Source of the DNA: an uncultured Collinsella sp.
Lineage (GTDB): Bacteria > Actinomycetota > Coriobacteriia > Coriobacteriales > Coriobacteriaceae
Reading direction: 5' to 3'
NCBI GenBank assembly: GCA_934668875.1
Contig: CAKUON010000006.1
Location: forward strand, 92,924 to 156,923
Length of the DNA stretch: 64,000 nt
The stretch's first letter is position 1, and every line of letters begins with the position of its first letter. The notes below the pieces were generated by a model. The model worked only from the letters and a program-made list of their open reading frames with translations, did not search any database and was not told the origin of the DNA. Positions 33,381 to 42,612 of this stretch are shown piece after piece. A program made the position numbers and the translations under genes.

Positions 33381-34586
33381 TTACGACAGCGCGATACCGC
33401 CGAGCCAGCCCCAACGCACGCCAGAGCCAGTACCATAGAAGCTAATAAACGAATCGAGCGACTTAGACGTAATGGCGCCCTCGTTGCTCATAACGATGCC
33501 GCCGCCAACGTAGATACCCACATGACCGTAGATAAGGCCCGGAGCACCCGTGCCGCTGTGCGAGGAATCGGCCACGATCATGCCCACCTGCAGCGCCGAG
33601 CGGTCGGAGCTATAGCACCAGGCGTTGAACATGTCACACGCGTTGCCGCCAAAATAGCCCACGCCGGCATTGCGGAAGACGTTGGTAACCCAGGCAGCGC
33701 ACCAGCCCTGGCCGGGAGAAGGCGTCGAGTAGCACGCATTGACGACGGCCTGCTGCTTGCCCGAACCGCCCGTCTGTTGCGGGGTGCCGCCGGCATACGA
33801 GCCGCCACCCGAGCTCGAGCCACCCGAAGAAGAGCCCGTGTTCGCAGAGGCCGCGGCTGCCGCAGCCGCCTTCCTAGCGGCCTCCTCAGCCTGGGCGGCA
33901 GCGAGGATCTCGGAATCGCGCTGAGCCATGAGCTCCTTGACGTCGTCGGAAAGACCGTTCAGCACGGTCTGGACTTCTTGTTGCTTGGCCTGCATATCCT
34001 GCATCTGAGCCGTCTGCTGGTCCTTGAGTTTCTCAAGGTCGGCCTTTTGTGCTTCGAGCTCGGTCTTCTGTGCGTCGAGCTCAGCCTGAATCGTCTGGAT
34101 ATCCTCGATGGCATCGCGGTCGCTCTTGTTGATCTTCTCAACGTAATGCGCGTTGGCGACGAGTTCCTCAAACGAGCCAGAGGCCAGCAGCAGCGACAGG
34201 ATGTTCGTGCCGCCGGACTTGTAGCTGGCGGCCACGCGATCGGAAAGGTCGTTGCGCTTCTTCTTGAGCTCGGCCTTCTTTTCATCGATCTGGGCCTGCG
34301 TGTCGTCAATCTTGCCCTGGACATTCTCGATGTCGTTGAGGGTCTGGGCATTCTTGTTGGCCAGCGCCGCATACTCATTTGCGATGCTGTCGAGCTGGGC
34401 CTGAACCTCGTCGAGCTGGGCCTGGGCGGCATTCAGTTTATCGGTGGTTTCTTTGGAAGCCTCCGCCGCATGGGCGCGAGTGGGCAGGCCAAAAAGAACT
34501 GCCGCAGAAGCGGCGCCGAACAGGGCCTTAAGGGCAGTGCGGCGCGAGAGCTCCTGGGAAAGGATGGAATCGCTGTTTGGTGACAT
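33381..34586 (-). CDS. Secreted coiled-coil NlpC/P60- or CHAP-type peptidoglycan peptidase
   Basis: A 401-residue exported wall hydrolase. The N terminus has a twin-arginine-like signal (SRRTALKALFGAASAAVLFG, cleavage after AHA near residue 40). Residues about 41-235 form long coiled coils rich in Ala, Gln, Asp and Lys, like PcsB/RipC-type regulators. A Ser/Gly-rich linker follows, and the C-terminal domain has GQGWCAAWVTNVFRNAG with the likely nucleophile cysteine and YGHVGIYVGGG with the likely histidine. AACGGAG is five bases before the ATG at 34586. Probably acts in daughter-cell separation with FtsEX or a similar activator, by analogy. Confidence 0.88.
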   Translation of the reverse strand: MSPNSDSILSQELSRRTALKALFGAASAAVLFGLPTRAHAAEASKETTDKLNAAQAQLDEVQAQLDSIANEYAALANKNAQTLNDIENVQGKIDDTQAQIDEKKAELKKKRNDLSDRVAASYKSGGTNILSLLLASGSFEELVANAHYVEKINKSDRDAIEDIQTIQAELDAQKTELEAQKADLEKLKDQQTAQMQDMQAKQQEVQTVLNGLSDDVKELMAQRDSEILAAAQAEEAARKAAAAAAASANTGSSSGGSSSGGGSYAGGTPQQTGGSGKQQAVVNACYSTPSPGQGWCAAWVTNVFRNAGVGYFGGNACDMFNAWCYSSDRSALQVGMIVADSSHSGTGAPGLIYGHVGIYVGGGIVMSNEGAITSKSLDSFISFYGTGSGVRWGWLGGIALS

Positions 34587-34852
34587 ATGTACTCCGTTAC
34601 ATGCTTATTTATATGTCGCTCAACTCATACATATTAGCGTACATATGACGCGTCCCAACGATTTCCACGAACGGCAGGAAACTGCAAGGTCGGCGGCTCG
34701 TAAGCAATTGTCAAATTTGAGGTAACAATTGAGCAAGCTCTTATATGAGTACGTTAACATAATCCTCTGCTTTTCCTACAGTGCACCATTTGGGCGTCCC
34801 CGCCTGCGCTATACTCCCCTCTAGAAGTGTTCCTGATTCGATAGGAGACTAC

Positions 34853-35914
34853 ATGTCCAAAGCACTCGACCCCAAAGACACCTGCGTCCTCGTTACCGGT
34901 GGCGCCGGCTTTATCGGCTCGCACACCGTCGTTCAGCTGCTCGAGGGTGGCTACCAGGTCGTCATCGTCGATGATCTCTCCAACTCCAGCGCCGTCGCCG
35001 TCGACCGCGTCAAGACCATCGTGGGCGACGAGGCCGCCAAGAACCTCACCTTCTACGAGGCCAACGTGCTCGACCGCGATGCGATGAACAAGATCTTCGA
35101 TACCCATCAGATCGACCGCGTCATCCACTTTGCCGGCTTTAAGGCCGTCGGCGAGTCGGTGAGCAAGCCCGTCGAGTACTACCACAACAACATCGAGAAC
35201 ACCCTGGTGCTCATCGACGTCATGCGCAACCATGGCTGCAAGTCCATCATCTTCTCGAGCTCCTCGACCGTCTACGGCGACCCGGACAACCCGCCCGTCA
35301 CCGAGGAAGACCCCAAGAAGCCCGCAACCAACCCCTATGGCTGGACCAAGTGGATGATCGAGCAGATCCTTATGGACGTCCACACCGCCGACCCCGAGTG
35401 GGACGTCGTGCTGCTCCGTTACTTCAACCCCATCGGCGCTCATCCGTCGGGCCTGATCGGCGAGGACCCCAAGGGCATCCCCAACAACCTGGTGCCCTAT
35501 GTCGCCCAGGTCGCCGTGGGCAAGCTCGAGGCCGTTCAGGTCTTTGGCAACGACTACCCCACCCCCGACGGCACCGGCGTGCGCGACTACATCCACGTGT
35601 GCGATCTGGCCTCTGGTCACGTTGCCGCCCTTAACTGGATGAACGGCAAGACCGGCGTCGAGATCTTTAACCTGGGCACCGGCACCGGCACCTCGGTACT
35701 CGAGGTCGTCGCCGCCTTCTCCAAAGCTTGTGGCAAGGAGCTGCCGTACGTGATCCGCGAGCGCCGCGCCGGCGACATCGCTGCCAACTGGTGCGATGCC
35801 TCCAAGGCCGAGCGCATGATGGGCTGGAAGGCCCAGTACGACATCGCGGACATGTGCCGCGATAGCTGGAACTGGCAGAGCCACAACCCCAACGGCTTCG
35901 CCGACGCCGAGTAG
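34853..35914 (+). CDS. galE: UDP-glucose 4-epimerase
   Basis: GalE interconverts UDP-glucose and UDP-galactose. The 353-residue short-chain dehydrogenase-type enzyme has the NAD motif VTGGAGFIGSH (residues 14-24), catalytic serine region FSSSSTVYGDP, NPYGWTKWM with the Tyr-x-x-x-Lys pair and RYFNPIGAHPSGLIGEDP. AGGAG is five bases before the ATG at 34853, and a TATACT box lies at 34810-34815. It is separated from malQ by a terminator and is probably transcribed alone. Confidence 0.96.
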   Translation: MSKALDPKDTCVLVTGGAGFIGSHTVVQLLEGGYQVVIVDDLSNSSAVAVDRVKTIVGDEAAKNLTFYEANVLDRDAMNKIFDTHQIDRVIHFAGFKAVGESVSKPVEYYHNNIENTLVLIDVMRNHGCKSIIFSSSSTVYGDPDNPPVTEEDPKKPATNPYGWTKWMIEQILMDVHTADPEWDVVLLRYFNPIGAHPSGLIGEDPKGIPNNLVPYVAQVAVGKLEAVQVFGNDYPTPDGTGVRDYIHVCDLASGHVAALNWMNGKTGVEIFNLGTGTGTSVLEVVAAFSKACGKELPYVIRERRAGDIAANWCDASKAERMMGWKAQYDIADMCRDSWNWQSHNPNGFADAE

Positions 35915-35936
35915 CAAAAACCTACATACCGTTCTT

Positions 35937-35970
35937 GCCCCGATCTCACGTTGCGAGGTCGGGGCTTTTT
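35937..35970 (+). terminator. Terminator of galE
   Basis: GCCCCGA-CTC pairs with GAG-TCGGGGC, followed by TTTTT. Confidence 0.88.
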
Positions 35971-36023
35971 CATGGCATGTAGCCATTCGCCGAAAATCGA
36001 CCAACTTTTTTATCTTGCCTGTA

Positions 36024-36040
36024 CATGTTTAAACAACATG
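36024..36040 (+). promoter_or_regulatory. Palindromic operator upstream of malQ
   Basis: CATGTTTAAACAACATG contains ATGTTTAAACAA, close to sites at 44979, 45054 and 45949 around the sugar ABC operon and its GntR gene. A TACAAT -10-like box follows at 36044-36049, so the site overlaps the likely promoter. Confidence 0.55.
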
Positions 36041-36134
36041 TTTTACAATAGGCGTATCGAATCAGAACATCGGAGGCGGACTGCATACCCATCGGCAGGC
36101 CGACCCCACAACAAGAAGGTTGGTGAGCGCATTC

Positions 36135-37640
36135 ATGGAGCGTGCAAGCGGCGTCCTCATGCCCGTCTCATCTCTGCCCGGACCATACGGGATCGGCGGC
36201 TTTGGCTGGAATGCCTACGACTTCGTCGATTTTCTCGCCTCGTGCAAACAACATTACTGGCAGATTCTGCCCCTTACGACGACCAGCTATGGCGATTCGC
36301 CCTATCAGTCGTTCTCGGCCCGCGCAGGCAACCCCAACTTTATCGACTTTGCCGAGCTTATCGAGGCAGGGTATCTGGAGCAGCGCGATATCGATGGCGT
36401 GTATCTGGGATCCGACCCCAGCAATGTCGACTACGGTGCTATCTTTGGCGGCCGCCGTCAGATTCTCGACCGCGCCGCCGAGCGCTTTGCTGCCGACAAG
36501 CCGGCCGATTTCGATGACTTTATCCAGGCCAACGAGGACTGGCTCATCCCCTACTGTGAGTTCATGACCGTCAAAGAGGAGTGCGGTCTCAAGGCGTTTT
36601 GGGAGTGGCCCGCGGAGCTCCGCACCCGCGGCGAGGCTTCCGCCAAGGTCTGCGCCGACCATCCGGCGCGTATGCTCTACCACCAGATGACGCAGTACTT
36701 CTTCGATCGCCAGTGGAGCCGCCTCAAGGCCTATGCCAACGAGCGCGACATTCTCATCATCGGCGACCTGCCCATCTATGTCTCGCGTGACTCCGTCGAG
36801 ATGTGGGCGACACCCGAGCTCTTTAAGATCGACGCCGCCGGCAATCCCGTGAGCGTCGCCGGCACGCCGCCCGACCAGTTCTCGGCCACCGGCCAGTACT
36901 GGGGCAACCCCATCTACGACTGGGACGCCATGGAGTCCGACGGCTTCTCCTGGTGGGAGGGCCGCATTCGCGCCGCCCTCGACATGTACGACGTCATCCG
37001 CCTGGATCACTTCCGCGGCTTCGAGGCCTATTGGGAGGTGCCGTTCTCCTCGCCCGATTCGTCCTACGGTTCGTGGACGCAGGGTCCCGGCCTCAAGTTC
37101 TTCAAGACGCTCGAGGAAAAGCTCGGCACGCTGCCCATCATCGCCGAGGACCTGGGTTTCCTCACCCCCGGTGTCATCGACATGCGCGACAACTCGGGTT
37201 TCCCCGGCATGAAGATCCTGCAGTTCGCCTTTGAGGGCACCAACTCGTACTACCTGCCGCATAACTACATCGCCAACACCGTCGCCTACGTGGGCACCCA
37301 CGACAACGAGACGGCGCGCGGCTGGTTTGAGGGAACGGCCACCCCGCGTCAGCGCGAGCAGGCAGCCCTGTACACCCATCAGCAGGCCGGCGAACCCATG
37401 GCAGATGCACTCAATCGCACCATCGCCGCCAGCGTGAGCGACACGTGCATCTACACCATGCAGGACCTGCTTAACCTGGGCAATGAGGCGCGCATCAACA
37501 CCCCTGCCACCCTAGGCGGCAACTGGACCTGGCGCATGCTCGACGGCGCCATCACCCGCGAGCTCGAGCACAAACTCACCGACTGGACCGAGACCTACTT
37601 CCGCATCCCGTCGGAAGCCGAAATCGAGCTTCCTCAATAG
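36135..37640 (+). CDS. malQ: 4-alpha-glucanotransferase (amylomaltase)
   Basis: MalQ transfers maltosyl or longer dextrin units between glucans, making chains that phosphorylase can degrade. The 501-residue GH77 protein opens MERASGVLMPVSSLPGPYGIG, as relatives do. It contains the sugar-binding loop YGDSPYQSFSARAGNP, the nucleophile strand YDVIRLDHFRGF, the acid/base region IIAEDLGFL and the third acidic residue in YVGTHDNETARGW. In-frame TTG 36120 and GTG 36123 also exist, but the ATG at 36135 fits the family start. It is followed by glycogen phosphorylase, forming a maltodextrin-use pair. Confidence 0.95.
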   Translation: MERASGVLMPVSSLPGPYGIGGFGWNAYDFVDFLASCKQHYWQILPLTTTSYGDSPYQSFSARAGNPNFIDFAELIEAGYLEQRDIDGVYLGSDPSNVDYGAIFGGRRQILDRAAERFAADKPADFDDFIQANEDWLIPYCEFMTVKEECGLKAFWEWPAELRTRGEASAKVCADHPARMLYHQMTQYFFDRQWSRLKAYANERDILIIGDLPIYVSRDSVEMWATPELFKIDAAGNPVSVAGTPPDQFSATGQYWGNPIYDWDAMESDGFSWWEGRIRAALDMYDVIRLDHFRGFEAYWEVPFSSPDSSYGSWTQGPGLKFFKTLEEKLGTLPIIAEDLGFLTPGVIDMRDNSGFPGMKILQFAFEGTNSYYLPHNYIANTVAYVGTHDNETARGWFEGTATPRQREQAALYTHQQAGEPMADALNRTIAASVSDTCIYTMQDLLNLGNEARINTPATLGGNWTWRMLDGAITRELEHKLTDWTETYFRIPSEAEIELPQ

Positions 37641-37688
37641 GAGCTACCGCGCCCGACCCCTCCCCACCGTGCGGACGCGCTTGCTTTT

Positions 37689-37727
37689 CCCGCGCGAGGC
37701 CACCCCAATCCCCTCGCGCGGGATTCT
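37689..37727 (+). terminator. Terminator between malQ and glgP
   Basis: CCCGCGCGAGG pairs perfectly with CCTCGCGCGGG, followed by ATTCTTTT. Some readthrough would be needed if glgP shares the malQ promoter. Confidence 0.75.
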
Positions 37728-37769
37728 TTTGAATTTCTGACATGTAGTCAACTCACCACAGGAGGAAAC

Positions 37770-40037
37770 ATGCCCCGCATCAATCTCGCGGATCTTGCCG
37801 AGCAGTCCTTTGGAACTTCGCTCGAGCAACTCGATGACCGCCGCATTTACAAACTGCTGGTCAAGCTCGTGCAGGAGCGCTCTGCCGCCTGCCCGCTCAA
37901 CAACGGCAAGAAAAAGCTCTATTACATTTCCGCCGAATTTTTGATCGGCAAGCTGCTCATCAACAACATGATCGACCTCGGCATCTACGACGAGGTTAAG
38001 GACCAGCTCACCGCCGCAGGCCACGACCTCAACAAGATCGAGGAGTTCGAGGTCGAGCCGTCGCTCGGCAACGGCGGCCTGGGCCGCCTGGCCGCGTGCT
38101 TCCTGGATTCCATCGCCACGCTGGGCTTGACCGGCGATGGCGTGGGCCTCAACTATCACTACGGTCTGTTCCGTCAGCGCTTTGTCGACAACCAGCAGAA
38201 GGCCGTCCCCGACGAGTGGCTCGGTGAGCAGGACATCCTAGTCGACGACGACCGCTCCTACACCGTCGAGTTCGGCGATTTTGCCGTCACCTCTAAGCTC
38301 GTCAACATCGACGTGCCCGGTTACGGCCAGCCCACCAAGAACCGTCTGCGCCTGTTCGACCTGGCGAGCGTCGACGACGGCCTGGTCCCCGGCAGCTCCA
38401 TCGACTTCGACAAGACCGAGATCGCCAAGAACCTCACCTTGTTCCTCTACCCCGACGATTCCGACGAGCAGGGCCGCCTGCTTCGCATCTACCAGGAATA
38501 CTTCATGGTGAGCAACGCCGCCCAGCTCCTGATCGACGAGGCCATCGAGCGCGGCAGCAACCTGCACGATCTGGCCGACTACGCCGTGGTCCAAATTAAC
38601 GACACGCACCCCACCATGGTCATCCCCGAGCTCATTCGCTTGCTCACCACCGAGCATGGCATCGAGTTTGACGAGGCCGTGACCATCGTACGCTCCATGG
38701 TCGCCTACACTAACCACACGATTCTTGCCGAGGCGCTCGAGAAGTGGCCGCTCGCCAGCCTGCAGAAGGTCTCCCCCGCCATCGCCGACATTATCGTCAA
38801 GCTCGATGAGATCGCGAAGGCCGAGCACGATGACCCGCGCGTCGCCATCATCGACGAATACGACACCGTCCACATGGCCCACATGGACATCCACTTTGGC
38901 TTCTCCATCAACGGCGTAGCCGCCCTCCACACCAAGATCCTGGAGGACACCGAGCTTCATCCGTTCTACGAGATCTATCCCGAGAAGTTCTCCAACAAGA
39001 CCAACGGCATCACCTTCCGCCGCTGGATCCATGGGGCCAACCCCGCGCTCGCCAGCCTGCTCGACGATGTGATCGGCACCGACTGGCGCAGCACCGGCGA
39101 TCTGAGCAAACTCGCCAAGTTCGCCGACGACAAGGACGTTCTTGAGCGCCTGGCCGCCACCAAGGTCGAGGCCAAGGCCATCATGCGCCAGTTCATGGCG
39201 CTCGAGCAGGGCGTGACTATCCCGTCCAACGCCATCATCGATGTTCAGGTCAAGCGTATCCACGAGTACAAGCGCCAGCAGATGCTCGCGCTCTACATCA
39301 TCTGGAAGTATCTCGACATCAAGAACGGCAATAAGCCTAAGCACCCCGTCACCATCATCTTTGGCGGCAAGGCGGCCCCTGCCTACACTATCGCGCAGGA
39401 CATCATCCATCTGATCCTGACGCTGTCGCAGTGGATTGCAAACGACCCCGACGTGGCTCCCTACCTGCAGGTTGTCATGATCGAGAACTACAACGTCACC
39501 GCCGCCGAGCGCGTGATTCCCGCCGCCGACATCTCCGAGCAGATCAGCCTGGCCTCCAAGGAGGCGAGCGGCACCTCCAACATGAAGTTCATGCTCAACG
39601 GCGCCCTAACCCTGTGCACGCTCGACGGTGCCAACGTGGAGATTGCCGAGCTCGTGGGCGACGAGAACATCTATACCTTTGGTGCCTCGTCCAAACAGGT
39701 CGAGCAGCTCTACGCCGACGGCACCTATGACGCCGGTGTGCTCTACCGCAAGCCCGGCATTAAACTGCTGGTGGACTTCATCACCAACCCGGCCTTTATG
39801 GCGACCGGCAACGCCGAGCGCCTGCAGCGCCTGCACGACGACATTAAGGGCAAGGACTGGTTTATGGCCCTGCTCGACATTGAGGAGTACATCCAGACCA
39901 AGGAGCGCGTGCTGGCCGACTACGAGGACCAGGACGCTTGGATGCGCAAGGCGCTCATCAATATCGCCAACGCCGGCACCTTCTCGTCCGACCGTACGAT
40001 CTCCCAGTACAACGACGAGATCTGGCACCTGAGCTAG
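37770..40037 (+). CDS. glgP: Glycogen/maltodextrin phosphorylase
   Basis: Releases glucose 1-phosphate from alpha-1,4-glucans with phosphate and PLP. The 755-residue GT35 protein is somewhat shorter than the 800-830 typical of GlgP/MalP. Signatures include YYISAEFLIGKLL, EVEPSLGNGGLGRLAACFLDS, QINDTHPTM, the KRIHEYKRQ segment and EASGTSNMKFMLNG with the PLP lysine at K606. AGGAGG four bases before the ATG is an excellent start. With malQ upstream and a sugar ABC transporter nearby, maltodextrin breakdown is the likely job. No obvious allosteric N-terminal extension is present. Confidence 0.96.
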   Translation: MPRINLADLAEQSFGTSLEQLDDRRIYKLLVKLVQERSAACPLNNGKKKLYYISAEFLIGKLLINNMIDLGIYDEVKDQLTAAGHDLNKIEEFEVEPSLGNGGLGRLAACFLDSIATLGLTGDGVGLNYHYGLFRQRFVDNQQKAVPDEWLGEQDILVDDDRSYTVEFGDFAVTSKLVNIDVPGYGQPTKNRLRLFDLASVDDGLVPGSSIDFDKTEIAKNLTLFLYPDDSDEQGRLLRIYQEYFMVSNAAQLLIDEAIERGSNLHDLADYAVVQINDTHPTMVIPELIRLLTTEHGIEFDEAVTIVRSMVAYTNHTILAEALEKWPLASLQKVSPAIADIIVKLDEIAKAEHDDPRVAIIDEYDTVHMAHMDIHFGFSINGVAALHTKILEDTELHPFYEIYPEKFSNKTNGITFRRWIHGANPALASLLDDVIGTDWRSTGDLSKLAKFADDKDVLERLAATKVEAKAIMRQFMALEQGVTIPSNAIIDVQVKRIHEYKRQQMLALYIIWKYLDIKNGNKPKHPVTIIFGGKAAPAYTIAQDIIHLILTLSQWIANDPDVAPYLQVVMIENYNVTAAERVIPAADISEQISLASKEASGTSNMKFMLNGALTLCTLDGANVEIAELVGDENIYTFGASSKQVEQLYADGTYDAGVLYRKPGIKLLVDFITNPAFMATGNAERLQRLHDDIKGKDWFMALLDIEEYIQTKERVLADYEDQDAWMRKALINIANAGTFSSDRTISQYNDEIWHLS

Positions 40038-40064
40038 CTCATTCCCCTTACCCATCCTCTTGAG

Positions 40065-40097
40065 AAACGGAGTCGTGGCAACACGGCTCCGTTTTTT
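40065..40097 (+). terminator. Terminator of glgP
   Basis: AACGGAG-CGTG-GCAA-CACG-CTCCGTT followed by TTTTT, right after the glgP stop. Confidence 0.9.
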
Positions 40098-40136
40098 GTG
40101 CCCACACGTTACCCTGTGACCCGACTCGGCCAAACG

Positions 40137-40376
40137 ATCTCGATCTGTAACAGCTGCTCAACCAAAACGATCCCAGATGTTACAGGCCAAGACAAACGGA
40201 CGGACAGTCCGACAACGTCTCAATCTGTAACATCTAGCCGGCAAAAATGGGTCTAACTGTTATAGATTGAGACAAACAGGTAGACGGCTCGACACTGTCT
40301 CGTTCTGTAACATCTAGACCCAATTCGACCCTCCACCTGTTATAGATTGAGACAAACCGTCAGACAGACAAACCCT
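40137..40376. repeat. Three-unit 80-bp tandem array of hairpins
   Basis: Units begin at 40137, 40217 and 40297. Each starts with a TCTCnnTCTGTAACA arm and has a matching TGTTAtAGATTGAGAC-type arm; units 2 and 3 have 16-bp stems. Unit 1 is more diverged (stem CTGTAACA/TGTTACAG). The 25-nt loops between the arms share little sequence. It lies between the glgP terminator and the end of the ABC ATPase gene; no gene is seen in the 460-bp gap. Confidence 0.85.
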
Positions 40377-40397
40377 CAAACCACCCCAACACAAAGA

Positions 40398-40436
40398 AAG
40401 GCTCCCCTCTCGCCCAGTGGACGGGAGGGGAGCCTT
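40398..40436 (-). terminator. Terminator of the sugar ABC operon
   Basis: On the - strand AAGGCTCCCCTC pairs with GAGGGGAGCCTT and runs into TTCTTTGTG; it ends the transporter operon. Confidence 0.85.
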
Positions 40437-40504
40437 ATATGTGACCACGGCAAAAGGATGGCAAAGCCGCAGTCGCCCAAAGGGAGGGCCTGGATGCACC
40501 GGGC

Positions 40505-41704
40505 CTAGATAAGGTTCTTGCCAGACACCTTATCGAAGAGATGGGTCGCGTTCTTCTCGAACTTGAACCAGATGGGGTCGCCCGCCTTGAGCGCACCCTT
40601 GGCCTCAAGGTCGACAACGGGAATGATCAGGACGAACTGGCCATCGGGAGCAGTCACGTGGACATGCTCGGTCGAACCCATGAGCTCGGTCACCTCGACG
40701 GTGCCCTGGAGCGCACCCTCCTCGCCCTTGTCGGCAAGCAGGATCTGCTCGGGGCGCACGCCGGCCGTAATCTCCTTCACGTCGCCGCCGTCCCAGTTGA
40801 GGGCAAGCTGAGCGCAAGTCTCGGGGGCGAGCGCCACGTTCATATCCTCGGTCTTGACGGTAAAGCCGTTGCCCGAGCGCACCAGCTGGGCATCGAAGAA
40901 GTTCATCTGCGGCACGCCGATAAAGCCGGCGACGAAGATGTTCGCGGGATGGTTGAAGACCTCCTGCGGGGTGGCGATCTGCTGGACGACGCCGTCCTTC
41001 ATGACCACGATGCGATCGCCGAGGGTCATAGCCTCGGTCTGGTCGTGAGTAACGTAAATGAAAGTGCCCTTGATCTCGTGACGCAGCTTAATGAGCTCGG
41101 CACGCATCTGGTTACGAAGCTTGGCATCCAGGTTGGACAGCGGCTCGTCCATCAGGAAGACCTTGGGGTCACGCACGATGGCGCGGCCGATGGCGACGCG
41201 CTGGCGCTGGCCACCAGAGAGCGCCTTGGGCTTACGGTCGAGGTACTCGGTAATACCCAGGATCTCAGCAGCGGAGCGAACCTTACGGTCGATCTCGTCC
41301 TTGGGGACCTTCTTGAGCTCGAGCGTAAACGCCATGTTCTCGTACACCGTCATATTGGGGTACAGAGCATAGCTCTGGAACACCATGGCGATGTCGCGAT
41401 CCTTGGGAGCGACGTCGTTGACGCGCTTGCCATCGATGAGCACATCGCCCGAGGTGATGTCCTCCAGGCCGGCGACCATGCGCATCGTCGTGGACTTACC
41501 GCAGCCAGAAGGGCCAACGAGGACGATGAACTCCTGGTCGTGAACGGTGAGGTTGAAGTCCTCTACAGCGAGCACACCGTCCTCGGTAACCTTGAGGTTG
41601 TGCTTCTTCTCCTCGGTCTTCTTCTTTTTGCCAAAGAAGCCCTTCTTTTTGGACTCGTTGTTGGGATACACCTTCTGAACATGTTTGAGAACGATCTCGG
41701 CCAT
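40505..41704 (-). CDS. Sugar ABC transporter ATPase (MsmX/UgpC type)
   Basis: A 399-residue ATPase that should power the two permeases encoded just upstream. Walker A is GPSGCGKST, the signature LSGGQRQRVAIGRA, Walker B KVFLMDEPLSNLD, and the H loop VTHDQTEAM; the C-terminal third is the MalK/UgpC-type TOBE regulatory region. Near the N terminus, after VQKVYPNN, there is an unusual Lys/Glu-rich insertion of about 25 residues (ESKKKGFFGKKKKTEEKK) before the strand that normally follows. GAAAGGTAGAG precedes the ATG at 41704. The operon order is binding protein, two permeases, ATPase. Confidence 0.94.
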   Translation of the reverse strand: MAEIVLKHVQKVYPNNESKKKGFFGKKKKTEEKKHNLKVTEDGVLAVEDFNLTVHDQEFIVLVGPSGCGKSTTMRMVAGLEDITSGDVLIDGKRVNDVAPKDRDIAMVFQSYALYPNMTVYENMAFTLELKKVPKDEIDRKVRSAAEILGITEYLDRKPKALSGGQRQRVAIGRAIVRDPKVFLMDEPLSNLDAKLRNQMRAELIKLRHEIKGTFIYVTHDQTEAMTLGDRIVVMKDGVVQQIATPQEVFNHPANIFVAGFIGVPQMNFFDAQLVRSGNGFTVKTEDMNVALAPETCAQLALNWDGGDVKEITAGVRPEQILLADKGEEGALQGTVEVTELMGSTEHVHVTAPDGQFVLIIPVVDLEAKGALKAGDPIWFKFEKNATHLFDKVSGKNLI

Positions 41705-41772
41705 GTCTCTACCTTTCGATACGCGGCACCACGCTGAGGGGCGCCGCAGATACTTGCAAAACAGTTACGGCA

Positions 41773-42612
41773 TCAGCCCTTGACGGCACCTGCCACCACG
41801 CCGTCGATGATGTACTTCTGGCAGAAGATGTACATGATGACGATGGGGATAACGACCATCATGATGCAGGCCATCATGGGGCCGAGCTCAACATGGCCGT
41901 AGCCGCCACGGAAGTACTGGATCAAGATAGGAATGGTCTTGTACTTGGTGGAGTCGAGCGTAAGGTAGGGCAGCAGATAGTCGTTCCAGACCCACATGGT
42001 CTCGAGAATGCCAACCGAAAGATAGGTAGGCTTCATGATGGGAAGGACGATCTTAAAGAACACCTGGACCGGGTTGCAGCCGTCGATCATGGCCGCCTCT
42101 TCGATCTCGAGCGGGATGTTCTTGACAAAACCGGCGAACATGAAGACCGCCAGACCCGCGCCAAAGCCCAGGTAGATGAAGCAGATGTTGAACGGCGTGT
42201 TAAAGCCGATGCGGTCCGCGAGGTTGGACAGCGTGAACATGAGCATCTGGAAGGGCACGACCATCGAGAAGACGAACAGGTAATAGAAGAAGTTCGAGAT
42301 CTTGCTGTTGACGCGCACCACGTACCAAGCGCACATGGAGCAGCACACCAAGATCAGCACGACCGACGTGACCGTGATGATGAGCGAGTACATAAATGCC
42401 GAGGCAAAGCCCTGCTCGTTAAGGGCATGCACGTAGTTTGCGAGGCCGTTGAACGTCTCGGGCGTGAGCAGATCGAACGCCGTGGTGGTGCTGATTGCGG
42501 TCGCTTTCTTAAAGGAATTGAGCGCAATCATGAACACGGGGTAGATCCATGCGAGCGACAGGATCGTAAAGAAGATCGAGAGCGCGCGGTTGATAGCCTT
42601 ATCGCGTTTCAT
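41773..42612 (-). CDS. Sugar ABC transporter permease (MalG-like)
   Basis: A 279-residue inner-membrane permease with six predicted helices. The cytoplasmic EAA loop, which contacts the ATPase, is EEAAMIDGCNPVQVFFKIVLPIMKP (given here as its first part EEAAMIDG and the Pro-rich end). It has the terminal Gly-rich MalG-type tail (GVVAGAVKG). Its ATG overlaps the stop of the upstream permease by one base (TAATG), so the two are coupled. Confidence 0.93.
   Translation of the reverse strand: MKRDKAINRALSIFFTILSLAWIYPVFMIALNSFKKATAISTTTAFDLLTPETFNGLANYVHALNEQGFASAFMYSLIITVTSVVLILVCCSMCAWYVVRVNSKISNFFYYLFVFSMVVPFQMLMFTLSNLADRIGFNTPFNICFIYLGFGAGLAVFMFAGFVKNIPLEIEEAAMIDGCNPVQVFFKIVLPIMKPTYLSVGILETMWVWNDYLLPYLTLDSTKYKTIPILIQYFRGGYGHVELGPMMACIMMVVIPIVIMYIFCQKYIIDGVVAGAVKG

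Noticed and set aside
40137..40376. CRISPR array
   Set aside because: Units are palindromic hairpins with an 80-bp period and only three copies; arms vary, and no cas genes are near. Reported as a tandem hairpin repeat instead.
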